A stretch of DNA of 64,000 nt from a bacterium SCSIO 12741. GTDB lineage: Bacteria; Bacteroidota; Bacteroidia; Flavobacteriales_G; Salibacteraceae. The notes under the pieces are model-generated. The model did no database searches, was not told the origin of the DNA, and saw only the letters and a program-made list of their open reading frames with translations. Numbering within the stretch: position 1 is the stretch's first letter; the number at the start of each line of letters is the position of its first letter. The translations under genes and the position numbers were made by a program. Where the stretch lies: assembly GCA_024398055.1 (NCBI GenBank), contig CP073749.1, positions 3,286,594 through 3,350,593 on the forward strand, given 5' to 3'. Below are positions 1 to 9,376 of the stretch, in pieces.

Positions 1-1888
1 TGCCGCGAAGATGGCCGTTAAAGGCGGATACTACGTTCGGTTATCGGATTACGGCAGATACGCATCAATTAAAACTCCGAATTGAGACTTTCTACGGCGG
101 TTGTGCCGATTCGCTCATCATGCCCATTTTTATTTCCTATCCTCGAGCTAATTACACGATCGACGATTCCACCATATGTAGAGGAGATAGCGTTCTCTTT
201 CAAGATTTACTCATTCCTAATGGAGGGAGTATAAAATGGTATTTTGGAACAGGGGATAGCTCGACGGCTATTTCACCCAAATACAGTTATCCCACATCAG
301 GTAAGTACCAGACCAAATATGTCGTTTCCCATGGTCAATGTAGCGATACGATGGTCAAGAATTTGACCGTTCAGGGAATTGATACGGTTGCTTTTTACTC
401 CAATCTTAGAGATACCAATTGCTACCCGGCTCCGATGTTATTCTTTGATCAATCGGTGGGAGATTCGCTGAAGTGGTTTACCTGGGATTTTGGAGATGGT
501 AAAGTGCCCATCAGAACCCAGCAGCGTGATTCATTGAACAAGGTATACACAGAACCCGGTATTTTTGATGTTAAGCTGATTGTAGAAACCTCCAATGGTT
601 GTAAAGACTCTGCTACGGTGCCGCAATACATTCGCATCACAGGGCCATGGGCTTCTTACTCAATTGTTCCTGATTCCGTTTGTAAGTACGAGCCACTAAG
701 TTTTGTTCTGGATACGATGAATCCATTTGCCTATTCCTTTGTATGGGATTTCGGTGACGGAAGAGTGGATAGTACCGGAAGGTCTGTGGACACGCTTCAC
801 CATGTCTATACCCGTGTGGGAAAGATCAACGCCGTTATGGTCTTAGAAGATTCCCTCAAGACCTGTAAGGTTTTCAATACCCGGGAAGTTGTGGTGGAAG
901 AAGTGATTGCTGATTTCAGATTCAATCCAGATTCCATCGGTTGTATGCCTTTTGAGATGAAACTGCAGGATCGCTCGCAATTAGGAGATACCTGGACCTA
1001 TAGTTTTGGAGATGGCAACAGTTCTAATCAAGCTGATCCGGAGAATACCTATCTGCAAGATGGCGACTACACCGTTACCTTGGTCTATGAGAATAGCCAA
1101 AATGGCTGTAAAGACACCATTCAAAAACCAGTTCGGGTTCACCCTTTACCAGTAATCACAGCCTCTTCGGATCAATGGATTTGTTTAGAAGACAGTATTC
1201 GATTGACCGCAACTGGAGGAAATATTTACAACTGGTCGCCCAATAATCAAATTGACGATACCACCAAGACCTCTCCAACCGTTTGGCCTTCAGAAACCCG
1301 TGCTTACTACGTAGAGGGACGTGATAGTAATTGGTGTGCTAACTACGATACCACCTGGGTATTTGTACAGCAAAAACCAACGCTCACCATGCCCCGGACA
1401 CAGTAATAATTGTGGGTGAACAAGTTCAACTAATGCCGACGGCCTTCCAGGCTTATACCTGGAGCTGGACGCCTTCTACAGGTCTGTCTTGTGCCGATTG
1501 TGCAGAACCTATTGCTCAACCATTGCGGACCACCGAATACACCTTAACGATCAAGGATTCCTTGGGTTGCTTTGAGGCCATTCAAGTAGTAAAAGTGGAA
1601 GTGGAGGTAAAATACTCCGTCGATGTTCCTGAAGCCTTTACTCCAAATGGTGATGGGGTGAATGATGTCATATTTCCGGCGGGATGGGGAATCAAAGACA
1701 TCATCAGCTTTAAGGTATTCAACCGCTGGGGTGAAATGGTTTTTGAATCATCCCCTGATCAATTGGGCTGGGACGGTTACTACAAAGGAGAATTACAAAA
1801 CATGGAAACCTACATTTACGTGATCGAGGTGCGTACCTACGATGAAGAGGTATCCATTGAAGAAGGTTATTTTAGCCTCATCCGATAG
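1..1888 (+). CDS. PKD-repeat T9SS type B cargo protein (5' partial, frameshifted)
   Basis: Large secreted or surface protein, probably an adhesin-like gliding-associated protein. The reading frame is open from base 3, with no stop before the first ATG at 120, so the gene starts upstream of the window. At least four PKD-like repeats show the W-x-FGDG core (for example WDFGDGK and WDFGDGR). The C-terminal 90 residues contain EAFTPNGDGVND, FNRWGE and GWDG, the signature of the CHU_C/type B sorting domain used by the type IX secretion system. The frame stops at 1404-1406, but the next frame continues with APDTVIIVGEQVQL and runs to 1888. One base is missing between about 1383 and 1396, so I treat both halves as one gene. 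Ligand unknown. Confidence 0.85.
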
Positions 1889-1956
1889 TCCTGTCTGCCA
1901 GCTTACCCTTGTATCATAGCCAACGTTTTTAATTTTAGAGCGTTATTGGATTGAAC

Positions 1957-1964
1957 TACATTTG
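1957..1964 (+). promoter_or_regulatory. Candidate -7 promoter element TACATTTG
   Basis: The octamer matches the Bacteroidota -7 consensus TAnnTTTG. It ends 6 bases before the ATG at 1971, which would put the transcript start at or next to the start codon. No well-placed TTG -33 box is visible, so support is only moderate. Confidence 0.4.
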
Positions 1965-1970
1965 ACGTCA

Positions 1971-3797
1971 ATGATCAAGAAATTAGTACTCGGGATAATG
2001 ATGGTTGGTTTAATAGGGACTGTACAAGCCCAGGATGACCTGACCAAGGAATTAATTCAGGAAATTTTAAAAGAAAAATACCGTCCGGGTTCAGCAGGCC
2101 AAGATCAATCCATTCCAGCGTTGAATGAGTTGATGGGGAGCCGGGCAGAATCTACTGAATGGAAGGTGACATCATCCACTTCCGGTGGAACTTCCGAAGC
2201 AGAAGCTTTTATTGCCATGAATCCAACCGATTCTCAGAATTTGGTACTGAGTTTTATGTCAAGAACTCAATCCTTGAATTTCCCGGTATATTATTCATTG
2301 GATGGCGGAGTAACCTGGACGGAAAGTAATTTCAATACCAGAGACCCTTATCGGGCAGACTTTCCGAATGTGGCCGTTCAAGGAGGAGGAGATCCCGTGT
2401 TTGCCTTCGATGCAAATGGGAAATTGTTTTTCACTTGGATTTATCTAGGGTTCGATGCGGCCAACAATTCTTTGCCCATGACAATGTATTTCGCTACCAG
2501 TACGGATAAGGGTAAAACTTTTAGCTGGAACCCTGGAATTGATAACCACACGTTGGGTTATGGCGAATTCACTTTTAGCGGCACAGCCGGTAGAGTAGGG
2601 CAAGGGGTATTTGACCGTCAATGGATGGCGGTAGATCGCTCCGGCGGCCCGAGAGATGGAACATTGTACACCACTTGTTTGCTCATTCCTAACCCCGATA
2701 GTACACATCTCAATCAAGGAATTGTAATGAAGAAACTGGAGCCAGGCGCTTCCGATTACACCAATACCGTTATTCCCGTAAGCAGCGAAAATGGGGTTCA
2801 GTTTGGAAATGTTCAAGTAGATAAGGCTGGAAATCTTCATATCACTTATGTGGTTTTGGGCTCTGGTGAGGTATTTCACCTGTTGTCAAGAGATGGTGGG
2901 AAAACCTTTCCTCAAAAAAGCTCCTTGGGTGTATGTGTGCCTGGACTGGGCGGGAATAATGGGGTAAAGGTTCATGATCGAGCTAATGCCGCTGTGAATA
3001 TGGCCATTGATGACCAAGGTGGTGTTTACGTCGTTTATGGTTCCAACGATCAGGATCAAACCCGCGGGTATTTTATTCGGTCTTTGGATACTGGAGATAC
3101 CTGGAGCAACCGAATAGATCTTTCAACTCTGGATACCACTTTCACCAATACTCAGTCTCTAATGCCCTCTTTATCAGCTACGGGAGATGGAAAGGTGACT
3201 GTTAGTTGGCATGCTTTAGATCAGGCTCAGGATGGCGGGTATTACTACTCCGTACATTCCACTGATCAAGGGGCAACTTTTAGCAAGACTCAAAGAGTGT
3301 CCTTGGGAAAAACCATTTTTAGCCAATATGGGTCCTCTTCCTTTTTCGGGGATTACACCACAGCTGTTTCTCATAACAACAAAACCTGGGTAGTTTGGTC
3401 TGATGGTCGTGATAGCCAAGGTCCTAAAATGTACCTGGGGCGCCTAGATTGGGCCGCTATGCCTGCTGATACTACCGACACCACGGATACAACAGATACT
3501 ACCGTTATAAGCGGTATGGTGTACTCTCAAATCAATTCTACTTCGCAGTGGGGAGTGATCTATCCAAATCCGGTAGGAGAGGAGTTACACCTGTCTTATA
3601 TCGGCGAAGGCTCTGAAAATCTTCAAGTAGAGATACACAACCTGCAAGGAGGTTTGGTGAAGCGTTGGGATAATGTAACTTTGGAGGCTCATGAAAAGAA
3701 ACTTTCCCTTACCGTCAGTGATTTGCCCCCGGGGAATTACCTCCTCCATCTCCATGATGGCGTTCATCGGGCTGGCCGTTCTTTTATTAAGCGCTAA
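1971..3797 (+). CDS. Secreted sialidase-like Asp-box protein with T9SS type A sorting domain
   Basis: A 608-residue secreted protein. Residues 1-23 form a signal peptide ending in VQAQ. Five Asp-box (BNR) motifs of the form S-x-D-x-G-x-T-W/F (SLDGGVTW, STDKGKTF, SRDGGKTF, SLDTGDTW, STDQGATF) predict a six-bladed beta-propeller like sialidases and related exoglycosidases. The catalytic arginine triad of true sialidases could not be confirmed, so enzymatic activity is uncertain. A TDTTDTTDTT linker leads to a type A sorting domain (YPNPVGEELHLSY ... SDLPPGNYLLHL). The ATG at 1971 is preferred over an upstream TTG at 1962 because it starts the signal peptide. A TACATTTG element lies only 6 bases before this ATG. 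Confidence 0.85.
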   Translation: MIKKLVLGIMMVGLIGTVQAQDDLTKELIQEILKEKYRPGSAGQDQSIPALNELMGSRAESTEWKVTSSTSGGTSEAEAFIAMNPTDSQNLVLSFMSRTQSLNFPVYYSLDGGVTWTESNFNTRDPYRADFPNVAVQGGGDPVFAFDANGKLFFTWIYLGFDAANNSLPMTMYFATSTDKGKTFSWNPGIDNHTLGYGEFTFSGTAGRVGQGVFDRQWMAVDRSGGPRDGTLYTTCLLIPNPDSTHLNQGIVMKKLEPGASDYTNTVIPVSSENGVQFGNVQVDKAGNLHITYVVLGSGEVFHLLSRDGGKTFPQKSSLGVCVPGLGGNNGVKVHDRANAAVNMAIDDQGGVYVVYGSNDQDQTRGYFIRSLDTGDTWSNRIDLSTLDTTFTNTQSLMPSLSATGDGKVTVSWHALDQAQDGGYYYSVHSTDQGATFSKTQRVSLGKTIFSQYGSSSFFGDYTTAVSHNNKTWVVWSDGRDSQGPKMYLGRLDWAAMPADTTDTTDTTDTTVISGMVYSQINSTSQWGVIYPNPVGEELHLSYIGEGSENLQVEIHNLQGGLVKRWDNVTLEAHEKKLSLTVSDLPPGNYLLHLHDGVHRAGRSFIKR

Positions 3798-4388
3798 TCC
3801 ACTTTTAGCCCAGAAGTCAGGTAAAGCCGAATACCTGATTACCATTGAAGCGGGCAAGAGTAAAAAACAGGCTGAACTTGTTAATACCCTTCCAGAAATG
3901 CTGAAAGTTAAAAACAGCATGTATTTCTACAAGGGCAAGGGAATCTACGTCCAATTCAGTGATCAAACCTTGGATTCTATCGAAGAGAAGGGGAAGACCT
4001 ACATCTGGAAAAGTGGTAGCAACTCCTACAAATATGAGGCGATGGATACCAACTGTTGCATCCTTTACAGCAACTTAAAAGATCGCTATACCATTGAATC
4101 TACTTCAGTAGTAGAGGAAATTGCTGGTTATAAGGCGAAGAAGGTGATTCTCAAAGATTTGGTAAACAACATTGAGTACCTCGTTTGGTATACTCCAAGA
4201 TTAAGGGCGGACTTTCTCCTATTGGAGTTCTTCCCGTAAAAGGACTCGTTTTACGACTCAAAAACGAAAACATCGTTTATGAAGTCAAGTCGGTTGAAGA
4301 GATGGATTTGGACGGAGATCAATTCGAAGTATCGGAGGATCACCTCAAGTTTTCTGAAAAAGCCTTCCGTCGTGGCTACATACCTTGA
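3754..4388 (+). CDS. Small secreted protein, GLPGLI/DUF4412-like (frameshifted)
   Basis: After repair this is a protein of about 211 residues with an N-terminal signal peptide (MMAFIGLAVLLLSANPLLAQ). The ATG at 3754 (or 3757) is chosen because it starts that peptide; the longer frame from 3691 adds an implausible basic leader. The first frame ends at 4239 as LRADFLLLEFFP. The neighbouring frame continues logically from WYTP as KIKGGLSPIGVLPVKG, if one A is added in the CCAAGATT stretch at 4194-4201. The body (GYKAKKVIL, PVKGLVLRL) resembles small Bacteroidota secreted proteins of the GLPGLI/DUF4412 kind, but the family is not certain. It overlaps the end of the Asp-box gene by 44 bases, suggesting co-transcription. 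Function unknown. Confidence 0.65.
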
Positions 4389-4431
4389 TCTGGGTATTTC
4401 TCGCCCTACTTACGGTAATTGATTATTGTCA

Positions 4432-4463
4432 TTGTTCATTCAATGGGGGTTTCCTTACTTTTG
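4432..4463 (+). promoter_or_regulatory. Bacteroidota-type promoter of the cupin gene
   Basis: TTG at 4432-4434 and TACTTTTG at 4456-4463 are separated by 21 bases, fitting the TTG-N(17-23)-TAnnTTTG pattern recognised by the Bacteroidota primary sigma factor. The gene starts 24 bases downstream at 4488. Confidence 0.7.
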
Positions 4464-4487
4464 TGGTCAGATTCAGATTAAGACATT

Positions 4488-5366
4488 ATGCCCATAGATT
4501 TTAGCAAAGAAATTGAAACCGTCGACCGAATTTCCTACAAGGATTTTCAGGAGAACTTCATGAAGCCCCAAAGGCCAGTGAAGATTAAGCATTTGCTGAG
4601 TGACTCAGAGGCAAACCGCAAATGGACGCCTGATTACTTCAAAAGAGAGTTGGGGCATCACGAAATTGGCGTGTTTAACGGAGACAAATCTTACCTCGAT
4701 AGATCTTACAAAACACCACCTGAAATAATGAAGTTCTCCCAATATATAGACCTCATTCTTTCAGAGCCCACGGATAAGCGCTTATTCCTTTTTGATGTGT
4801 TTAAGCTAAAGCCAGAGTTGAAAAACGACTTCGAATTTCCTGACATTGCGGACCGTATCTTGAAAAAGATGCCCTTCACCTTCTTTGGAGGACAAGGTGC
4901 TGTAACGCGTATTCACCGCGATATGGATAATGCGAATGTCTTTCTGACCGAGTTTTGGGGTAAAAAATTCATTGCCCTATTTCCACCTTCTCAAGACGAA
5001 GCTTTGTACCGCTATCCATTTAGCGTGCATAGTGCCGTTGAAATTGAGGAACCGGATTATGATAAATTCCCAGCACTTCACCATGCTCGAGGTCAGCATA
5101 CGGTTTTGGAAAAAGGCGAAACCTTGTTCATGCCTTGTAAATACTGGCACTACATCCGTTATATGGAGCCTGGAATTGGAATGTCTTTCCGTAGTTTAGG
5201 TGGAGCAGGTAATACCATTTCTGGTCTTTGGCAAGCAGGAGTTATCTCTACCGTTGATGATTTGATGAGAAAATCATTGGGAGAAAAGTGGTTTGATTGG
5301 AAAACCAAGCAAGCTGCAATCAATGGTGACAAAGTAGTCCAGAAGAGTGGGGCACTGGCTCACTAA
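4488..5366 (+). CDS. JmjC/cupin_8-like Fe(II)/2-oxoglutarate oxygenase
   Basis: A 292-residue cytoplasmic protein of the cupin-like/JmjC superfamily, whose members hydroxylate proteins or small molecules using Fe(II), 2-oxoglutarate and O2. The metal-binding H-x-D is H143-R-D145 and the distal histidine is H221 in the KYWHYIR segment. The N-terminal part (FMKPQRPVKI ... WTPDYF) matches the entry region common to cupin_8 proteins, including the FIH-like group. It stands alone behind its own promoter. The substrate cannot be told from the sequence. Confidence 0.8.
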   Translation: MPIDFSKEIETVDRISYKDFQENFMKPQRPVKIKHLLSDSEANRKWTPDYFKRELGHHEIGVFNGDKSYLDRSYKTPPEIMKFSQYIDLILSEPTDKRLFLFDVFKLKPELKNDFEFPDIADRILKKMPFTFFGGQGAVTRIHRDMDNANVFLTEFWGKKFIALFPPSQDEALYRYPFSVHSAVEIEEPDYDKFPALHHARGQHTVLEKGETLFMPCKYWHYIRYMEPGIGMSFRSLGGAGNTISGLWQAGVISTVDDLMRKSLGEKWFDWKTKQAAINGDKVVQKSGALAH

Positions 5367-5372
5367 ATTCTT

Positions 5373-5471
5373 TTAGCCGTGTAGTTGGGCCGAGATGCCC
5401 ATGAGAAAAATAAACATGAAAAAGGCTGAAAGGAGAAGTATCAATAGAACTTTTTCGATATTTCGGGTCAT
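5373..5471 (-). CDS. Possible 32-residue single-pass membrane peptide
   Basis: A short frame below usual gene-calling limits: MTRNIEKVLLILLLSAFFMF followed by IFLMGISAQLHG. It has a basic start and one strongly hydrophobic segment (residues 8-26). It lies in the 204-base gap between the cupin gene and the DUF547 gene, on the strand of the latter. The frame is open upstream to a stop near 5536 but has no other ATG. No homology is recognised. It may be a real small membrane protein or chance. Confidence 0.3.
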   Translation of the reverse strand: MTRNIEKVLLILLLSAFFMFIFLMGISAQLHG

Positions 5472-5570
5472 GGCAATTAGGGTGTTGCGTACATCGGCAA
5501 TAGTAATTGAGCCATGAGAAATCCAAGTTAACTAATCGTCAACTTATTCAATCTTTCGACACGAGGAGAT

Positions 5571-7160
5571 TTAGCCGCCTAAGAGTCGGATACCCAAATT
5601 GAAGGTTTGACCAGCACCGCTGTTGCGACCATAATAGAAATTGGTATAGGAGGTTTCCAATTCCATAAAACCTGGAATGAGCTGAAACTTAGCACCTAAA
5701 CCACCCTGAAGAAAATAACCGCTGGGTTCTCCATTTTCCTTGATTTGGGGCCAGAATTGATTCTGAGCATAAAAGGACAAACGCTGAGTGGGAAAATAGG
5801 TCAGGAATATGTCCACCGGCAATTCCAATTGGTTGGGCGTGGCTTCCCCAGGCTTTCCAACGGTATACCAAGAGGCCATCTGGAAGAACCATTGAAACTT
5901 TTGTCCCATCATCATGTCATAATTCAGGCGAACCGTCCAGAGATAGGCATCCCGGCTCAACCAAGGTAGTTCTGGATCATCACTCCCGTCCTGATTATCG
6001 GCAACCGGAATTAAGAAGGTAGTTTGTACCGCAAAATGCGACCATTTTTTTATCGGGTTGACTCGAATTCTTGGTCCTACGGCACTCAAAGCCGTTCGGC
6101 TATCCGGAGTATTCTGAAACCGGAAAATCTGTAGGGGAGAGTCGTCAGGATTGTGGTAAAGCACACTTTTTACCCAGAGATCAGCACCCACGTTAATTCG
6201 GCGATTAATACCATAGGTAAATTGATTGATTGAGGTAAAGAAAGTACTGCGCTGACCAAAGGCCGCAAATTCACTGTTGTCGTCGTAGCCCCCTTTTTGG
6301 GTGTACAAATTTTGAAAGAGCTTGACCTCCCATTGTCCTGAGCTTAGCAAAACGGATGGGGTGTATTGTTGCAAGTTCAGTTCATCCGAAGCGCTACTGG
6401 TGGCGGAGTTGCTTGTTCTACTCTTACCATTCAAGGACCAGTCGTATTCGTAATACTCCTCTTTGTAATGGCCAGGAACTGCTGTTTCACGGTATGTATT
6501 AAGGTAAGAGATCAATCCATCCGATTCGTTAAGAAAATCGCTTTTATACCATTTAAAAATGGATGAGAATAGAACCGTTTCCTCTCCGTCTTTAACCTGA
6601 ATGAACTTGGGATCGTTCAAAGCTGCTTGGGTTTGACGAGTCAATTGATCATCCAGTTGAGAACTGCGGTAAGCTTCTGGTATAATCGGAGGACATCCTA
6701 TTGCTCCACATACTAGCACGAAGTGGATTCTTGAATCCTTCCATTGCTTGCGGAGAATTTTGTTTTCAATATCGTTGAGGGAGAGTTTGTTTCCAGCTAC
6801 AACGTAGTTTTTGCGTTCAAAAAATCCCTGTACGTCTTTTACAGAAGAGAGGGGGTAGTTTTGAATTACCTCATAGATAACCAGAACATTGTACGCGTTG
6901 ATCCAAAAGGCCTTTTGATCCGTTGAGTCTTGAGGGAGTTGGGAAGCCGGCTCGAGTTTTTTTACCAGTGCCTTAAGTTGCTCCGGATGATTGTGTAGTT
7001 GGTCGTAGTCAACCCGGCCGTTCGTTACTGATTGCTTAAAGAATGAATCCATCTCATCCTCCAGCTGCACAGAGGATTGGCCTAATAATGCCAAAGGACC
7101 ACCTATTAGCAGTCCTATAAAAAACGTAGTGAAAATCTTACCCATCAACATAAATCTCAT
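5571..7160 (-). CDS. DUF547 domain fused to an outer-membrane beta-barrel
   Basis: A 529-residue exported protein. Residues 1-28 are a signal peptide (a second in-frame Met lies at residue 6). DUF547 follows (about 40-235) with its typical KAFWINAYNVL and HFVLVCGAIGCPPI segments. That domain is usually found alone, and its activity is poorly defined. From about residue 265 to the end the sequence alternates aromatic and polar residues in strands (GINRRINVGADLWVKS, GLGAKFQLIPGFMEL), as in an outer-membrane barrel without a plug. The two modules in one chain are unusual. It lies 91 bases downstream of the barrel gene of the ECF unit on the same strand and could belong to the same transcript. 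Confidence 0.75.
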   Translation of the reverse strand: MRFMLMGKIFTTFFIGLLIGGPLALLGQSSVQLEDEMDSFFKQSVTNGRVDYDQLHNHPEQLKALVKKLEPASQLPQDSTDQKAFWINAYNVLVIYEVIQNYPLSSVKDVQGFFERKNYVVAGNKLSLNDIENKILRKQWKDSRIHFVLVCGAIGCPPIIPEAYRSSQLDDQLTRQTQAALNDPKFIQVKDGEETVLFSSIFKWYKSDFLNESDGLISYLNTYRETAVPGHYKEEYYEYDWSLNGKSRTSNSATSSASDELNLQQYTPSVLLSSGQWEVKLFQNLYTQKGGYDDNSEFAAFGQRSTFFTSINQFTYGINRRINVGADLWVKSVLYHNPDDSPLQIFRFQNTPDSRTALSAVGPRIRVNPIKKWSHFAVQTTFLIPVADNQDGSDDPELPWLSRDAYLWTVRLNYDMMMGQKFQWFFQMASWYTVGKPGEATPNQLELPVDIFLTYFPTQRLSFYAQNQFWPQIKENGEPSGYFLQGGLGAKFQLIPGFMELETSYTNFYYGRNSGAGQTFNLGIRLLGG

Positions 7161-7251
7161 GATTCAGACTCAAAATTGAAGGGTTAAGTAATGGGAAATT
7201 GTTACTTCCCTTACAAAACGGGAAATACGAATGTCGTCTTAACAGCCTTTA

Positions 7252-8790
7252 TTAAAAATCCAACCGAATTCCACAGCTCAAACCTAAACCTGAGTGCTTG
7301 TAGATGATCGGGGAGGAGTTTTTGTAGGCTGAGGTTAAATTACCTCTATACTGAGCTCCGGCGAAAACTCTCCATTGCGGGAAAAAACGATACATCACCC
7401 GAGCTTGCACTTGATAATCCAAAGCCACAGGATTCAAAATGTCGTCACCCAAGTTGAGTGGAAAAGCAACCCCTTCACTTGTGTAATTCGCTCCTTTGGA
7501 ACCGGCAAGTACTTTAGGAATTACACCACCAACGGCCTGAAATCCTAATTTTCCTTTTTCCAATTCGTAACCGACCAATAGAGGCACTTCAACATAATGG
7601 GTGCGCAGATGGCTTTTCAAAGCTCTTACGTATGAGTCTGTGATCTCTTGGGATACAGTATCGCTAATTTGAGTTACCGTAGTGTCTGGATGACGAATGA
7701 CCTGAACCCACTTTCCATTTTCATTCACCACCAATGGTAAGGTGTCATTGGTATTGATCGTGTAAATGGTTTCGTTGGTAATCGTCTCTACCGTTTTCGT
7801 TTCATCGTAGTGGTAGTTCCAGCTAAACTTTTGGTTTTCATAGCGGTATCCTATTCCAGTCATAAAGAGGAAGTCTTTAACCTTGGTTCCAACTCTAATT
7901 CCTGTATTGAATGCATACCCATCTTCCATTTGGAAATCGCTGATGGATTGATGGTTAATCCCACTTCCTGATACTGAAGTCCGATTCAATTGATTGGCCG
8001 AAGCGTAATATTCTGCAAACCAATCCATTTTCCGGGCATATCGGGCAGGGGCAACGGCGGCCTCAGTATTAGACAATCCTGGATTATACAACTCACCTTG
8101 AAGCGGAACAGCGAAGAGGCCTGAAGTTCTTGGTGACAGTAAACTCAGGTTTGAACCCATTTCTGAAGACACATCGGTGCGCTCGGTTTGAGTTGAGTTT
8201 ACACTTGAGGCTTGCTCGGAAGCAACAGATGTTTGTCCTCCCACATGGGCCGCCGCAGCGATTGTGGTGGACGTGGGCTCAGGTTGATTCTCCGAACTCG
8301 GGGCAACTGATGATGGGTTAGGCTCCATACCCGTATCCGAAGAAGTTTCGACCGGTACATGACTTCCTATTCCACCAGACTGACCAGGCGAATGAGTTTC
8401 AATGTTCTCCGTTTGATTGGAGTTATTAGCCAGTGATTCAGTAGGTTGATTGCTGTTCGATGCATTTTGGGCATCGGTAAATGAAGTTGTTTCATCCGAG
8501 ACTTGAGCAAATGATTGATCCGCTTTTGGAGATGAAATAACTTGATTGTTTTGGGATGCTTGGGCATCCGCCAATACGGCAGGTGCAGCAACATCACTGT
8601 TGGTCAGCCATAAGGCCGATCCAGCCGACGCCAGCACTAAGGCTCCCATGGCGATCCAGGCAAATGGCTTGCTCTTCTTATTTACCAGATAATCTGCCTC
8701 AAACTGCTTCCAGTGGCCCTCATCAAATGGGACCTCCGATTCCTGGAAGTAGGAGTTATACAGCTTATCTATCCAATCCTTCTCGTTCAT
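7252..8790 (-). CDS. Putative anti-sigma factor/outer-membrane barrel fusion
   Basis: A 512-residue protein with unusual topology. Residues 1-42 look cytoplasmic and contain EVPFDEGHWKQFE, like the short sigma-binding tails of Bacteroidota anti-sigma factors. Residues 43-63 form one transmembrane helix (WIAMGALVLASAGSALWL). Residues 65-240 are a low-complexity linker rich in Ser, Gln, Asn and Thr. Residues 245-512 read as an OmpA/PorT-like outer-membrane beta-barrel ending in CGIRLDF. No cleavable signal peptide is visible, so the chain would run from the cytoplasm to the outer membrane. Its start overlaps the stop of the ECF sigma gene in an ATGA. It would hold the sigma factor inactive and respond to the outer membrane; this role is inferred. 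Confidence 0.75.
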   Translation of the reverse strand: MNEKDWIDKLYNSYFQESEVPFDEGHWKQFEADYLVNKKSKPFAWIAMGALVLASAGSALWLTNSDVAAPAVLADAQASQNNQVISSPKADQSFAQVSDETTSFTDAQNASNSNQPTESLANNSNQTENIETHSPGQSGGIGSHVPVETSSDTGMEPNPSSVAPSSENQPEPTSTTIAAAAHVGGQTSVASEQASSVNSTQTERTDVSSEMGSNLSLLSPRTSGLFAVPLQGELYNPGLSNTEAAVAPARYARKMDWFAEYYASANQLNRTSVSGSGINHQSISDFQMEDGYAFNTGIRVGTKVKDFLFMTGIGYRYENQKFSWNYHYDETKTVETITNETIYTINTNDTLPLVVNENGKWVQVIRHPDTTVTQISDTVSQEITDSYVRALKSHLRTHYVEVPLLVGYELEKGKLGFQAVGGVIPKVLAGSKGANYTSEGVAFPLNLGDDILNPVALDYQVQARVMYRFFPQWRVFAGAQYRGNLTSAYKNSSPIIYKHSGLGLSCGIRLDF

Positions 8791-9368
8791 AGCACACTTG
8801 GCAATATATTCTTCAACGACATGCTTAATAGCTCTTTAAGTTTGGTTCGGGCATTATTCAAATGCCACTTGGAAGTTCCTTCTGAAATATTGAGTAACTC
8901 AGCAATTTCAGCATGGGAGTATCCTTCCATTGTGTAGAGTTGAAAAACCTCCTGAGATTTATCCGGGAGTTTTTTCATTTGAAAGCGCAGAACTTCACGA
9001 ATCTTATCGTGCTTGGCCTGGGTGTAGGCAGCTTCAAACGGATCCGCGGCGATGCTTTTAAAGTCAAGTTCTTCATCAAAAGGAAGAAGCTCGGTTTCCG
9101 TTTTGTTCTTGTGATAATCATCAATACAATAGTTGATGGTTACCCGCTTTGCCCAGGCTTTAAAAGGAACACTTTCGTCCTTTTTTTCTAAGCCTTTCAA
9201 TACCTTGTAGAAGGCGCCATTCAAGAGAAAGGCGGCTTCTTCACGGTCACGTTTATACCTTAGACAGATCAGAAGTAATGGGCCATAGCAAGCCTTGTAC
9301 AAGGTCAATTGAGCCTTGCGATCTCCTGCTATACAGGCGTCCAAAATCTCCTTCCTAATTCTGTCCAT
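8787..9368 (-). CDS. ECF-family RNA polymerase sigma factor
   Basis: A 193-residue sigma-70 factor of the extracytoplasmic-function type. Region 2 covers about residues 25-95 (LLLICLRYKRDREEAAFLLN, then AWAKRVTINYCIDDYHK). Region 4 covers about 130-185, with the helix-turn-helix GYSHAEIAELLNISEGTSKW. Length and domain order are normal for the family. It starts 8 bases after the stop of the upstream T9SS cargo gene and overlaps the membrane-anchored barrel gene by 4 bases, so the three genes are very likely one operon with the barrel protein as partner. Target promoters are unknown. Confidence 0.9.
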   Translation of the reverse strand: MDRIRKEILDACIAGDRKAQLTLYKACYGPLLLICLRYKRDREEAAFLLNGAFYKVLKGLEKKDESVPFKAWAKRVTINYCIDDYHKNKTETELLPFDEELDFKSIAADPFEAAYTQAKHDKIREVLRFQMKKLPDKSQEVFQLYTMEGYSHAEIAELLNISEGTSKWHLNNARTKLKELLSMSLKNILPSVL

Positions 9369-9376
9369 TAGAACAT

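Noticed and set aside
2445-2879. 144-codon minus-strand frame inside the Asp-box gene
   Set aside because: Antisense shadow of a well-supported gene.
1971-3797. Calling the Asp-box protein a confirmed sialidase
   Set aside because: Asp-boxes define the fold only; the catalytic arginines, Asp, Glu and Tyr could not be verified.
5320-5526. 68-codon minus-strand frame overlapping the cupin gene
   Set aside because: It overlaps a strong gene and has no protein-like composition; the shorter 32-residue frame in the gap is more plausible.
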